Shown here: piece by piece, positions 22,182 through 33,574 of the stretch
Layout: the number at the start of each line of letters is the position of its first letter
Position numbering within the stretch: position 1 is the stretch's first letter
NCBI GenBank assembly: GCA_002077065.1
Contig: NAJO01000040.1
Location: 124,001-188,000 of the forward strand
DNA length: 64,000 nucleotides
Direction: 5' to 3'
Source of the DNA: Cryoendolithus antarcticus
Taxonomy: Eukaryota; Ascomycota; Dothideomycetes; Cladosporiales; Cladosporiaceae
The notes under the pieces: generated by a model
Told to the model about the DNA's origin: nothing
Databases searched by the model: none
What the model saw: only the letters and a program-made list of their open reading frames with translations
Translations under genes and position numbers: made by a program

Positions 22182-23465
22182 TCAAGTGAAGCGCTCCCGG
22201 TCCTTCTGCTCGTCTGACCGCACATCGCGATCTGCTCGTGTTATATGCACTTCTGTCGTGCGACGGATCCAATGCCTGTCGGTTTCCCATCCACGGTCGT
22301 CCGCCGCCAATATGCTGTCTTCGTCGGAATCTTGGATCCTCGTAGCGGCTTTCTTTGGCATGGCTCGCACATGACCTGCAGGACTTCGGGAAAGGTGCTT
22401 CAATCGCGTTGAGCTGGGCGTAGCTTGTCGATCACTTCCATGTGTGTATCCGAAGGCACCTCTACCCATGCCCCGGAGGTGCTTTCGGAAGAGCGGAACA
22501 AGAGCAGGTAAGCAGGTAAGGATGATCTGTTGTGTAGCGCACAGTCAGTAAGGATATCGTCTTACGCTCGCTTTGCCCAAGAGCCACCTACGCCGACGTT
22601 GATCTCGGCGGTACCCCATATTACAAGTGTGCTGTTATTGCCATCCTTAGCGACCTGTCGTATCTGCAGCATCCGCATCACCGAGCAGATTGTGGTGAAG
22701 AGGCCGAGGACGAAGAGGAAGATCAAGCCCATCTTCCGCCTGCGGTCGATCTGCAGCTTCGCGAACACGGGTACGGGTAGCAAAAACACGATGATGTCGC
22801 ATGCAATGGTTATTGCCGCTGTCGCATTCCAAGTAGGGTACAATGGTAAACATGACCCAGGTAGCGATGCCTCAAATGACTTCCGAAATGGTCGACACTG
22901 CAAGATGATCACCAAGGTGCAGGCGAAGTGTGAGATGATGATGAAGCCCATGAGGGACCAGGTGAGTCGCCGGAAAGTCACCATGCCGGGACTGACGAAT
23001 CGAAGGTATGCGAAACAGAGTGCGACCTTGTAGCAGGTGATGCCGAGCATGTATATCGGTCGGGAAGAGAACTGGATCTTAGATGGCTCTCAGTATTCGT
23101 TGCCTTGAACAAGCATAGATACGTACCACCGAGTATTCAGCTAAGCTTGGCTTAGGTCGGAGAGCGACTGGTAAGCCTAGTCCCAGTCTCGTCTGGTATA
23201 CGGCTAGCACATTGTAGATGATACAAGTAGCCTGTCGATCGTCATCAGAGGTGGCTATTGATCGCGGTGTGGGAGCAGCACATACAGCTGCAAGAAAAGT
23301 CACATAGTCGTCCATGCCCGGTGCTTTGACGATCTTGAAACGAACATAGGCCCGCAGAGCAACAATCAGGAGCATGGCGCTGGTCATCGACATAGCGACG
23401 CCGACAATAGTAGGGTAGGCCGACTCATCGTTGATCTCTGGCGTCGTGTGTAGCGTCCACATCAT
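22182..23465 (-). CDS. fungal rhodopsin-like integral membrane protein
   Basis: Four exons: 23286-23465, 23127-23231, 22592-23071, 22182-22526; 1110 nt, 369 aa, in frame. Seven hydrophobic segments and conserved positions place it in the large fungal rhodopsin-domain family (Pfam Fung_rhodopsin). The family hallmarks are DDYVTFLAA after TM2, MLGITCYKVALCFAYLR in TM3, and AEINVG joined across the last intron to IILTCLPALVPLFRK in TM7. The C-terminal tail of about 90 residues is hydrophilic. The family is expanded in plant-associated ascomycetes and functions are mostly unknown; some members are putative receptors. Two adjacent ATGs (23465 and 23462) can serve as start. It is convergent with the PLC-like gene and divergent from the Dal5-type transporter. 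Confidence 0.83.
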
Positions 23466-24402
23466 GAACGTTTGTAAGGCCAGATACCGACACCAAACTC
23501 CATCGATGTCTCTGTCTAGCTGATGAGCGAATATGCCCAGTGCGGGATATGCATGAGAGCGGCCTCGCACGACTTTGACCGCCCAGTGCTGTGCCACTGC
23601 GCTCCATCACTCGAGGCATGATGGTCGAGATACCAGGGTAAAAGCAACGAGATTCTCTCACGTCCTTGAACCACGCTGGCGCTGTTGGCGATCATCATTG
23701 GCCACATCGGAATGATATCCTACAATGCCGTGCCAAGGTGTTTTTGCAGGGTCTATCCATTGGCCATCCGAAGCACCGGTACCTACCATGTTCCCGAGTA
23801 AGTTGAATTTGTCACATGTCGGATCAATAATGTTTTGTGTTCTTGAGCTGCAGTCTCCGTCAGGGTGAGATGGTTGATAGTCGGTGTGCGCAGTAGACTG
23901 ATGAGCCACATTGCGTCTGTGACGGTCTGATATTGAGCTTCCAGCACGCCGCCCAAACGCCGCTAGTACGTTCCATCGCACGCATATACAACTGCCGATT
24001 GGCAAAGTCATCTGGGTGAAGCACTTCACATGTTGTAGTGCCGGGGACCGTCTGCCGGACATGGAGGCGCAGGACCGCTAATGCTTTAGCTCATGCACCC
24101 GGGCCGTGGAGTCGGGAAATGAAATCTAATCCTTACTGCAACCGCGCCGCACGCGCGCATTGTCGATAGTATGCCCGGCCTCAACGTGCAATCAATCGAT
24201 CACATTTCCAATGCAATGCCGAGGTGTATACGCCAGATACCTTCCGCGTCTGGCAAGCCGGAAGATGAGTCCTGAGGTAGCGTCGCTGCACGCCAAGTCC
24301 TCCCTATTGCGCCAGGATCGTGGGGACTTTGGACTCCCAGGTTGCACGCCCGTCTCCTTGTGATCCGATCACACAGTCTTTCCCTTCGCAATAGTCGCAG
24401 TC
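23466..24402. promoter_or_regulatory. divergent intergenic region
   Basis: About 0.94 kb between the starts of the rhodopsin-like gene and the Dal5-type transporter. Several minus-strand frames (for example 23658-24062, 134 codons) overlap here without a domain; I call no gene. Confidence 0.45.
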
Positions 24403-26088
24403 ATGGCTTCCGCCGTCGAGCACGATGTGAAGCGCGAAAATATGGCCACTGTGAGATCTATCGGCGGTCGTGCTACTGGCGATCGTGATACTGACCAAGC
24501 GTACGCTTTTCTGAAAGCGCACGCTGCCGAAGGTGCGGTCAGCGAGCTCGCCTTCGCTCCCATCCGACGGAAGGTGGATTGGCGTCTGATCCCGGTGCTA
24601 TTCCTGGTGTATGCCATGAACTTGATCGACAAGGTTTCATTGAACGTGAGTCGAAAGCGCTTGTCAAGCTGTCTCGGCGGGACTGACTTCCACACAGTAT
24701 GCAGCAGTGATGGGACTGCCGAAAGACCTCAAACTGGGCGGCAACGACATCACCAACACGGCGACAGCATTCTTCGCCGCTTACTTGTTTGCGGAGGTTC
24801 CGACAGTATTCATACTCAACAAGTTCCCGGCTGGGAAGTGGCTCGCGATCAACGTGGTGGGCTGGGGTATCGCCTGCGCCTGTACAGCGGCGGCGAAGAA
24901 CTATGCGACTCTGGTCACCGCCCGAGTCTTCCTTGGCATGTTCGAGGCACCGGTTGTGCCCTGCATGATCCTCATCAGTAGTCAGTATTACACGAAGCGT
25001 GAGCAGTCTTCCAGGTTCGCATTCTGGTACTGCGGCCTAGGAGTGGGCCAGATCGTGGGCGGACTTCTGTCGTTCGCTTTCCAACATGTGCAGAACCCGC
25101 ACTTCCAAGGATGGCGTATTATGTGGCTTGTGCTGGGGACTGTCACCGTTATGCTCGGGGTTGTGACGTGGTTCGCTCTGCCAGACTCGCCAATGGCCGC
25201 TCGGTTCTTGACAGACGCGGAGAAGAGCGCCGTGCTGCAGCACGTATCAGTCAACAGGACTGGAGTATTGAACACTCACTTCAAGCCAGCACAGATTTTG
25301 GAGGCTGCTGGCGATCCGCAGATATGGCTGTTGGCGTTGATGACCGTGCTGGTATGTCTTGTTGCCCGGACTGCGCTAGACTCTCGCTGACACATTACAG
25401 CCATCAATCTCCGCCGGAGTCGTCACCACATACTCCGCAACTCTGATCCGTGGCTTCGGGTACTCCTCGAAGACTGCTGCTTTGTTGAACGTGCCCTCGG
25501 GCGCGATCTCGATTGTTGCCTGTCTCACGTGCGCTTTCGCAATCCAGTATGGCTCCAATCGATGGGCGTGGTACATCGCCTGCTGCATTCCGGGTATCAT
25601 CGCAGGTGCCTTGCTGAGCTTCCTGCCAAAGTCATCAAAGGGTGGATTACTGGCCGGCATATATCTCATCAACTGCATCACCCCAACTGTGATCATCACC
25701 TATCAATGGACGGCGAGCAACACCGGAGGTGCGACGAAGAGAGCCTTTGCCTCTACGCTGATGTCGGCTGCGTTCGGAGTCGGTAATATTCTGGGTGAGG
25801 CACACTGTGCCCGAGACTATCGAAGTAGCCTATGCTAAAACTCGTTCAGGCCCGCAGACATTTCAAGCCCGTGATGCGCCGCGGTACCTACCAGCAAAGC
25901 ACGCCGTGCTCGCCACGCAGTGCGCTGCAGCAGCGCTTGCACTCGTCCTCCTGGCGTACTATAAGTGGAGTAACGGGAGGAGAGATCGAGAGGGGCATGT
26001 CGGGGATGAAGCGTCAAATGCTTTTAACGAGGAGAGGTGGGCAAACCTGACGGACAAGCAGAATAAGGCTTTCAGGTATATGTATTGA
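24403..26088 (+). CDS. MFS transporter, Dal5/anion:cation symporter type
   Basis: Four exons: 24403-24645, 24698-25351, 25401-25794, 25850-26088; 1530 nt, 509 aa, in frame. Organic-anion (allantoate/nicotinate/vitamin-type) symporter of the plasma membrane. Family signs: an N-terminal cytosolic stretch ending in RRKVDWRLIPVLFLVYAMN (TM1), NLIDKVSLN joined to YAAVMGLPKDL, FAEVPTVFILNKFPAGKWLA (TM2-3), GMFEAPVVPCMILISSQYYT (TM4-5), GWRIMWLVLG (TM6) and LPDSPMAARFL in the central loop. The C-terminal half has ITPTVIITYQWTASNTGGATKR. The substrate is not predictable. It lies upstream of a FAD monooxygenase, so uptake of an aromatic or nitrogenous compound is a reasonable guess only. Confidence 0.9.
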
Positions 26089-26679
26089 GGGTGACAGATA
26101 GAACACTCCGAGATACACTTACCGTTGCCCGGGGTTTTAGAGGTTTCTTGTGCGTGGATCGACTCGGCTGCGTAGGTGAGCCCCTCTCGAGCGATCCATC
26201 GAGAGGCATAAACCACTGTACGCACTCTTGCTGAGCACGACACTGCAGAGACAGCACACGTAGCGCAATGATAATCCCGAATGCGTCGCCAGACGCCCTG
26301 GATAAGACCGACTGCTCGTAGGAGCGTTGACTGCCTGCTGAATCAGCCCTGGCGGTCGTTGGGGCGTGATAAGATGTTCAGTAACTGCACTGTCCCATAT
26401 TGTTCGGTAAGCGAGCGTGCCATAGTTGGTCCTAGCAGATGGCACATGCACAAAGTAGAGTGCCTTGCAGTAGTGTCATCATACTCATGCAGTAGTGTAC
26501 TGCATGGAGTAGGCATCACACGAGTCCGCCACTTCACGCCAATCGTTATCAGGTCGTCTTCCGTGGACGACTTTTGGGAAGGCCGCATTCGTGGACGTCT
26601 TGGCTCCTGTGGCGGGCACAGTTGCAGTGGGGTCGACCCTATATACAGTTCGCAGGAGGTCATCCTTTGGTGATCTACA
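26089..26679. other. intergenic
   Basis: Gap between the transporter and the FAD monooxygenase on the plus strand. A purine-rich tract (caggaggtc) sits near 26654. No gene supported. Confidence 0.45.
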
Positions 26680-28026
26680 ATGGCGAAGTCACACGTCCTG
26701 ATCATCGGTGGAGGTATCACAGGACTGCTCCTTGCCCAAGCTTTGAAACGAGAGGGGGTCGCTTTCACAGCCTTCGAGCGGGATCCAGATGCGTATTTCA
26801 GAGGTTCGCCGAGAAGCAGCAGAGCTCTCGTCCCACATGCTGACGTCTCGAAGGCAAAGGCTGGGGTCTCACACTTCACTGGGTGCTCGACACATTCTTG
26901 TCGCTACTACCTCAGCATCTCATCGACAGAATCCCAGAGACATTGGTCGATCCTGGTGCTGCGGCTCGAGGGGAGAACGGTCGTTTCCCATTCTTCGATC
27001 TGCAGAGCGGCGAGACCCGCTGGGTGATGCCGCCGACCAAGCGACTCCGCATGTCGCGCGAGAAGCTTCGCAGGCTTTTGATGGACGGCATCGACGTGAA
27101 GTGGAGCAAGGAGCTCACTGACATCACTGAATCGCCTGAAGGCATCGTAGCTCACTTTGGAAACACCACTTACACCGGCTCGCATCTGGTTGGCTGCGAC
27201 GGTGGACGATCGAGCACAAGACATATTCTGTGTGCTGCGTCAGGCCATGATGCCACTAGCCAGTCCTTGCCCGTACGGCTGTTGGGCGCAAGTGTCGCGT
27301 GTGCCGCGTCTGTAGGCCAGAGAATGCAGCAGCTCGACCCATTCTTCTTTCAGGGTGGCGATCCAAAGACCAGCTCGTTTCACTTCTTCTCCTTTCTGGA
27401 CACACCAGCGAACAACGATCGCGATGATAGCGACACCTTCGACTGCCAGATCATCGTGAGCTGGCCCTATCGGAGTGGCTTCCTGGGTCGACATGAACCG
27501 AGCGAGGTGCCGGCTGGCAATGCAGAGCGTCTCAGCCTGATGAAAGAGATCTCGGAAGGCTGGACCTCGCCGTTCCGGGATGTTGTGCAGGGCATACCGG
27601 ATGGAACACAAGTGCAGAGCATCAGGCTGGAAGACTGGGTGCCGGTGGTGGGTGCGTGGAGCAACATGGACGGAAGGGCGACGCTCCTGAGCGATGCAGC
27701 CCATGCTATGACGATGTGTAAGTGCTCTTGTTTGAGTCGTTACTACAGCAGCGCTGAAATCTCGTGCAGATCGCGGCGAAGCTGCCAATCATGGTATCAC
27801 AGACGTGCGCCGCTGGCTCGACGCGCATCTCGAAGTGTTGAAGACTGAGCACCCTGACGAGAAGGCACTCGCCGCGGCGTGTTCACTTTACGAGGAGGAG
27901 ATGATTGCGCGCACGCGTGTCGCAGTCCTTGCGAGCAGGCAGGCATGTCTTGACGCGCATGACTATAGTAGAATCAGCGACAATTCGCCACTCGTGTCGA
28001 GAAGAACAATCGTGGCCGGGGCGTAG
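26680..28026 (+). CDS. FAD-dependent aromatic monooxygenase
   Basis: Three exons: 26680-26803, 26860-27717, 27770-28026; 1239 nt, 412 aa, in frame. PHBH-fold flavin monooxygenase. The Rossmann motif is IIGGGITGLLLAQAL at residues 7-21. The splice of exon 1 to 2 (donor GTTCGC) restores RGWGLTLHW, a block common in fungal members. The DG motif is GCDGGRSSTR, and the GD motif is ATLLSDAAHAM, spliced to YRGEAANHGI. Such enzymes hydroxylate aromatics or polyketides using NAD(P)H and O2. No biosynthetic backbone gene is nearby, so a catabolic or detoxifying role next to the Dal5-type transporter is the more likely reading. Substrate unknown. Confidence 0.87.
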
Positions 28027-28507
28027 GGCGGTTGGACGGAGGGTGTAGCCTGTACGCAGAGCAGACCGGACGGTGAAGCGTAGATGTCGTCGATCAGAGC
28101 GGGCGTTCGGCCAACGCCTTCTCTACGCAGCAGTTGGAGAAGGTTCAGCTTAGTCACAACCAGTCGTTCTCGTTCCAAGGTTCTGTCACAGAATGCCACG
28201 ATGGTGAGACTGGCGACAGATGAGTCAATACAATAAAGTCAACGAGGAGTAAAGAGCTGCACTCCGACGGAACGCATCGTGGTAGCAGGATCGCCTGACG
28301 GCCAGGTAAGTGCAGCGAGGCCGAGGGCAAGAGGGACGGGAGCAACGCGTATGCGGCTCCATATACCCGCGCGGCGTCAACCGCGCCTTGCACGTCCATA
28401 CACGGTCGTTCTTGCTTACTTGCGGACCTAGTTGAAGCGCGACTTCCTTCCATTGCACGTTCCTGACCTGTATTGAATCCACCTATTGGTTAGATCTTGC
28501 GCATCGA
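28027..28507. other. intergenic
   Basis: Gap between the monooxygenase and GNAT genes. Overlapping short minus-strand frames (28154-28482) show no domain; nothing supported. Confidence 0.45.
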
Positions 28508-29017
28508 ATGCCTACTATGGCAGAGCGTAGTCCCAGAAGATCGGCGTTCGCTATCACACCCGCGACTAGCCCATCCGATCTCTCCGCAATTCGCACCCTC
28601 TTTACGGCCTACACTACCTGGCTGAACCTCGATCTAACATTTCAAGGCTTCGCCGACGAGCTCGCAAGCCTGCCGGGCAAGTACGCCCAACCAAATGGCA
28701 CCCTCCTTCTCGCTCGCTTGACATCCAACCATAAAGCGATCGGCTGCGTCGCCCTCCGACCTCTAGGCAACGACGGCTATTGCGAGATGAAGCGCCTGTA
28801 CGTTGCTCCCGCCGGCCGCGGCCTCGGCGTTGGCAAAGCGCTAGCGGAGGCTGTGATTGATGAAGCAAGGAGAATAGGGTATCAGGCGATCAGATTGGAC
28901 ACGCTGCCGTCGATGGGCGCGGCGAGGGGGTTGTACAAGACGCTGGGGTTTTGAGAGATTGAAGCGTATTACGAGAGCCCACTGGAGGGAACTATCCTCC
29001 TGGAGCTGGAACTGTGA
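28508..29017 (+). CDS. GNAT N-acetyltransferase, interrupted by in-frame TGA
   Basis: GNAT-fold acetyl-CoA-dependent transferase. The frame runs from 28508 to a TGA at 28952-28954 (148 aa). The acetyl-CoA loop is visible as LYVAPAGRGLGVGKALAEAV (about residues 98-117), followed by RLDTLPSMGAARGLYKTLGF. Reading on in the same frame past the TGA gives a convincing family C-terminus (IEAYYESPLEGTILLELEL) and a natural stop at 29015-29017. The TGA stands where related proteins have an Arg (LGF-R-EIE). Thus the gene has a nonsense change (CGA to TGA would be one C-to-T step at a CpG), a base error, or readthrough. The product without the tail would lack the last beta strand. I give the full ancestral extent. 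Substrate unknown. An ATG at 28517 is an alternative start. Confidence 0.8.
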
Positions 29018-29557
29018 GCGCGAGCTGGCTTTTACTTCACGAATGGTCTTGAGGGCTGCACGATCGATCAACGGTACGATATAGACGCCAGATTCTGCTG
29101 CCAGCTCTGGAACTGGACTGTGTCTGGACATCGCAGTACAAGCTCAATCGCTGCGGCTGAGTAGATTGGGGCACTGCTTGACTTTGGTGATCATAGGCAT
29201 CGGCTTCGGAGCTCAGGTGGTTTTCGGGTACGCTCTTACGGCCTCAGGTACAATTTATATGTGTGAGAGGGCGGTGCAGCTGACACCTTAGATACTAGGA
29301 CGGGCAGCTTGGGAGTCAGGCGGTCAATCTCGAAGTTTGATAGCACATTTGGGGCGAGCATTAGAGCGGTGTATGCGTAGGCGACGCATCTGGCTTCTAT
29401 CCAGCTAGAGCTATGGCTGCGCATTGTCGATCTGAAAGCTAAATCTTCTCGATTAGCAGAGCAAAGCGGCAGTAGGAGCAGCGACGCTATCGTAGTACCT
29501 CACTAAATCTGGCCTGAATAGCCCAGCAGCATCGGGAGCCTTGCTTCGGTAGCCGCT
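29018..29557. other. intergenic, convergent
   Basis: Space between the GNAT gene and the end of NPL4 (using its distal terminal exon). No supported feature. Confidence 0.45.
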
Positions 29558-29685
29558 CTACCACACGCCCTCTCCCAAATCCACACCCCTAACCCTCTTC
29601 GCCAATCCCTCAACCCCAACCTCGCTCCCCCTCTTCGCAGGCCGGTCCTGCAACACTCCCAGAATCTCCACGAGTGTGGTCCACC
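29558..29685 (-). other. alternative distal terminal exon of NPL4
   Basis: If the NPL4 transcript is spliced from a donor at 29829 (CCAG/GTTGGG) to an acceptor ending at 29686 (GCTGCAG), the frame continues into this 128-nt exon. It encodes GWTTLVEILGVLQDRPAKRG at its start and stops at 29558-29560. Unspliced, the transcript encodes the look-alike [12 protein letters not shown] and stops at 29795-29797. The full distal model is 1878 nt, 625 aa, in frame. The two ends are similar at DNA level over about 30 bases, suggesting a local duplication. Confidence 0.5.
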
Positions 29686-29794
29686 CTGCAGCACCAGAAC
29701 AAATCAGTATTTCAGCCCTGCAGATGACAGATGTGATGAGCAGTGTCAGTGGAGGCTATTTATTGTACAGGGTGTAGGGTAAGGCGCTGGCTCA

Positions 29795-31638
29795 TCACAT
29801 CTGCAGGATCGTTTCGAGAGTGGCCCAACCTGGGGTGTGCATCAGCTGCGCGCCGAGCGAGGGGTCGCGGGTTGCCGAGAGGCGGGCGAGGAGGGCGAGT
29901 TCGTCCTGTGTGCACGGTAGAGTTAGCACAGCGCAGCTTGGATGTGCTGGAAAAGAGTACTTACCTTGCTCAAGATATCGAGACTGGCGACATAGCATAG
30001 CAGGTGGAAATCCGACACAGCTTCAACGCCCTGCTGCGTTTCGAGTGCCACGCGATTCGAGCCAGCGCGAAGCGACTTCTGCAAATCTCGAGGTTCTTGT
30101 GCTTCGCCGATGATACTCCGGTTCTCAATCGCAAACTTATTCGCAGCGAATAGGCCTTTCTTCTCCAGCGGGAAACCATGCGTGAGAGTGATGAGCAGAT
30201 ACTCAACCGGAAAGCTCGGCTTAGCGTTCTCCTGCACGCTTCTGCCGTACTCGTTGATCCGGCGGTAGAACACCTCAGGAATATAACGCACGCGACCGAG
30301 CTCGTTCTCCTCGTTCTCATCCTGCACCAGCATGACAGAAGGCTCCGCAGAAGCTTCAATGATATCTGCTCTCACCATCTCGACGGCGGAGTTTGAGGCT
30401 TGGTAAGCGGCAACGGCGATCTGACCTTGCTCATCGCCTGAGACGACGCAGGTGACGAAATTTGAGCCGAAGCGGCCGGTGTCGCTCCATTTTGAGGGGC
30501 GGGGGTATTTTGCTTGGTGTCGGGCGGCAAAGAGGATTTCGAGCGACGAGAGGAAGTAGGAGTCTATGTGCCGCTTGCAGACTGCCGTCTTCTCGGGATC
30601 CTCGGGTTGCAGGAGATCAGTACACACCACGCCTACGCGCTGGAGTCCACATTGCGAGGCCAGCAGGTCGATGGCAGCTTCATTCTCCCAGTCGTTCAGT
30701 GTCACGCCATCTGGCTCGTTGACTTGAGGTGGTTCGTAGATAGCTTCCACGACTGCTTTCGTACCCAGTGGCACTTCCTCGTAAGCCTCGTAGTGTCCGT
30801 ACATGTACCCTATCCGCTGCGCGCCACTGCTGCGCCAGAAGTTCAGGAAGCGATCGATAATTTCCGAGTCGGCGAACTCGACGTGGTCGACCATGCGATA
30901 CTCTTGCGGCTGCAGCGTGATAGCCGAGGGCTGGCATTTCGTGCAGATGCCTTTCGGGAAGGGTTGGTGACCTGAGGGGCATTGTGGATTCACGCGGTAG
31001 TATGGTTCACTGAGAGGTGGCATGTACGAGCTGCCTTGCTCGTACTTGTTCTTGCCCTGATTTACCTTCCGCAGATAGGCGTGGTATGAAAGGTGCTTGA
31101 TCTTCTTCTCGTCAAGGTACTCCTTGTTGTAGGATTCCACAGGCATGCAGTAGTCGCACATTCCTTTCGGACCGTGGCGGCACATTTTTTCGTCCTTCTT
31201 GCGGTGGATCTTGCCGTCTTGCTGGTCTAGCCGATCGTCCAGAGCAGATTGCTTTACGCTCTCCCACGGATTCTTGATGAGTTGCACGTCACCGTTTATT
31301 TGTGCTGCTGCCAGAGGTGCGACATCGTCGTCTCCAACGTCCTTCCCGTTGAGCCTGTTTGCCGGCACTGAGTGGCCGTTGGAGGTCGGCTCATCCTCCT
31401 GGTAGTCTAGAAAGACTTGGGTGCCGTGTGTGAGTCCCAGTCGAGCGAACGTGATGCCTTTGAGTGCTGCTATCGGTCTCGAGTCTGCTCCGTGGGGCTT
31501 CGGACTGATCGTGATGGATTTAGTGATTGTGTGCTCGGGCATTTTCTCCACGACCTGAGGCAGTATCGAGGCGATCTCATCGTCAGGATTAACTGTGAGG
31601 CGGAACTGGCCATTACGGCTTTGGAATCTGAGGATCAT
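29795..31638 (-). CDS. NPL4: NPL4, Cdc48/p97 cofactor
   Basis: Two exons: 29965-31638 and 29795-29905; 1785 nt, 594 aa, in frame. With Ufd1 it forms the heterodimer that recruits polyubiquitinated substrates to the Cdc48 ATPase for ERAD and ribosome or chromatin extraction. Domains in order: ubiquitin-like beta-grasp N-terminus ([16 protein letters not shown]); linker; zinc-binding NPL4 motif with paired CxxC knuckles ([15 protein letters not shown], and later [20 protein letters not shown]); then an inactive MPN domain from about residue 240 ([20 protein letters not shown]) and the C-terminal helical part. The last intron follows LDILSK. A second possible 3' end is described separately. It is divergent from SEC66. 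Confidence 0.95.
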
Positions 31639-32210
31639 CTTAGAGGTATGTGAAATGTGCGAGAGGGTGGGAGAGGCAAGAGGAAGAGGATGTCGGGTCG
31701 TCAGTCGAGCTCAGTGGAAGAGAGATTCCCGGAACGAACACTCAGGTCGGGAAGGTCGTGAGTATTCTATGCACCTCCATCAGGAAATGATGAGTAATGA
31801 CGATCTGGCCAGCTTGGACTTCACAGGCAGCTCATCACTACGCCATCGCCGTTTGCCAGAATTAAGGTGCCGGCACTGCGATCACCTGCATACTGTACCC
31901 GCCTCCGCACTGGATAGATCCATACCGCAGAGCCGCAACCTCTAATCTGGCGCCAAATCTGGACAAGTGTGGTCTCTGTTCACGTGTCAAGAATTGGTGA
32001 TTGACACCTTGCACTTGCCGCCGAAATAATCCATAGCAACGAATATCTAATTCGAAACCTGGCTTTGCTCAGTCTAGGCTCAGACCAACCTACACCCAGA
32101 CCTGGACTGCTGACACTCGGAAATACTGGAACATCAGACTTGATCGTCACAGGAAACCAACTCCAACAGTCCATATCGCACATCTTCCTCCCACCGGGCT
32201 CTAGCTCACC
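31639..32210. promoter_or_regulatory. divergent promoter, NPL4 / SEC66
   Basis: Start codons of NPL4 (minus) and SEC66 (plus) face away from each other across 572 nt. No clear TATA box; both genes serve ER proteostasis, so shared control is conceivable. Confidence 0.4.
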
Positions 32211-33101
32211 ATGGACGACCCCCTAAACGCCACATTCAACAGCACCTTCAACGGCACCTTTGCAAATGGCACAAACTCCACCTCAGAACCCTTCACACCC
32301 TCCCCACCAAAACCCTTCTGGACTAACCTCCTCCTCCCCACCCTCTACCTCACAATCCTCCTCACAACTCTAATCTCGTTCTCCCGCACCTACCGCTCGC
32401 GGCAACTCCAGCGCGCCGCTCGCCTGGCACCCTGGTTCCCAAGCCACACGAGTCGGGATATCTATCTCACGCTGCTGCATCTCGAGCCGTCAGATGAGAA
32501 AAGTGAGAAGAGCACGAAGGTGCCCGAGTCGGTGTTGAAAGCTGCGTTGTTAAAGCGAGCGCTGGAGGATATCCAGAGGATTGTGGCGCTGAGGCAGGCG
32601 AAGGGGCCGCTGCAGGCGTTGCTGCAGAGGGGGAGTGTCGGGGAGGAGCTGTGGGTGAGGTTTCAGAGGGCCGAGGGGGAGATGGAGGCGGAGGTCAAGG
32701 AGGTTGTTGAGGAGGTTCGTCTCCGTTGTCGCTGCCAAGCTGCGATGTAGAGTGTTGCTGACGTATCACAGGCTAACGCATACGTCCCCGGCTGGGGCCA
32801 AGTGATCTTCCAGTCTGCGAACGAGATGAATCAAAATCTCCTACTGAAAGAACGCACAGCCGAACTCCTCGGCAAAGTCGATGAGGAGAAGGCTTGGTGG
32901 GAGGCGAAGAAGCAGGGCGTGCAGAGGCAGTTTCTGAAGGAGAATGGGGTTGAGAGTAGCGAGGCTGTGTCGTCACCGGAAATCACGGGGAAGCGGATCG
33001 AGACGCGGAGTAGTGACGAAGACGCCGTGATCGTGGAGAGCGGCGGACCGGCGCAGGCGCAAGGAGGGCCGGGGGGGGGAAAGAAGAAGGGGAGGAAGTG
33101 A
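32211..33101 (+). CDS. SEC66: SEC66/Sec71 subunit of the Sec63 translocon complex
   Basis: Two exons: 32211-32714 and 32772-33101; 834 nt, 277 aa, in frame. Non-essential subunit of the Sec62/63 complex for post-translational protein import into the ER. The N-terminal 25 residues are lumenal-type with five N-x-S/T sequons (Asn 6, 10, 14, 19, 22). One transmembrane helix follows (FWTNLLLPTLYLTILLTTLI, residues 37-56), then a cytosolic domain rich in Arg/Glu with LAPWFPSHTSRDIYLTLLHL and, after the intron, YVPGWGQVIFQSANEMNQN, both characteristic of the Sec66 family. The tail is low complexity, ending in a Lys/Gly run. Topology and blocks fit; assignment is secure. Confidence 0.93.
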
Positions 33102-33574
33102 GCGTGGAAAAGATGAGGATTTGATTTTGGTGCTGCAATCTTAGCGAGATCGACGGACGATCACTTCATTTTATGAGTGACGGAATCGTTAGCAGTACTG
33201 CCCTTTCATCACCATGACCTGATGCTCCTCGAAGCTGAATGCTTGGCCAGGCCATTTGGGTTGACCGTCACCGAGCTTTCGTCCGAGTCAAAACCTGTGG
33301 GAGATTCTTACCTGGAGTGTGAAGCTACGACCTACTGGCAGTACATGTATGTGACAGCACATATCGTTGCCCGAGACATGACAGCGCAGAAATTGCCTAA
33401 TTGAGTGGAGAGCATGGTACGATACGAGTAGCTATACAATACGGACTCTCTCTGAATTCATAATGAGTGGACGCAGCCCGAAGAGTCAACCCTACAGTCA
33501 TAGGTCGTACACAATCAAGTCAACCGCTGCCCGACCCTCCGCGAGTGCTCGGTAGCACATCTACGATGCCTCGC
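33102..33574. other. intergenic, convergent
   Basis: Region between the SEC66 stop and the end of the disordered orphan. A 75-codon plus-strand frame (33177-33404) has no domain support. Confidence 0.45.

Noticed and set aside
23658..24062. 134-codon minus-strand frame
   Set aside because: In a divergent promoter; composition not protein-like and no splice-consistent extension.
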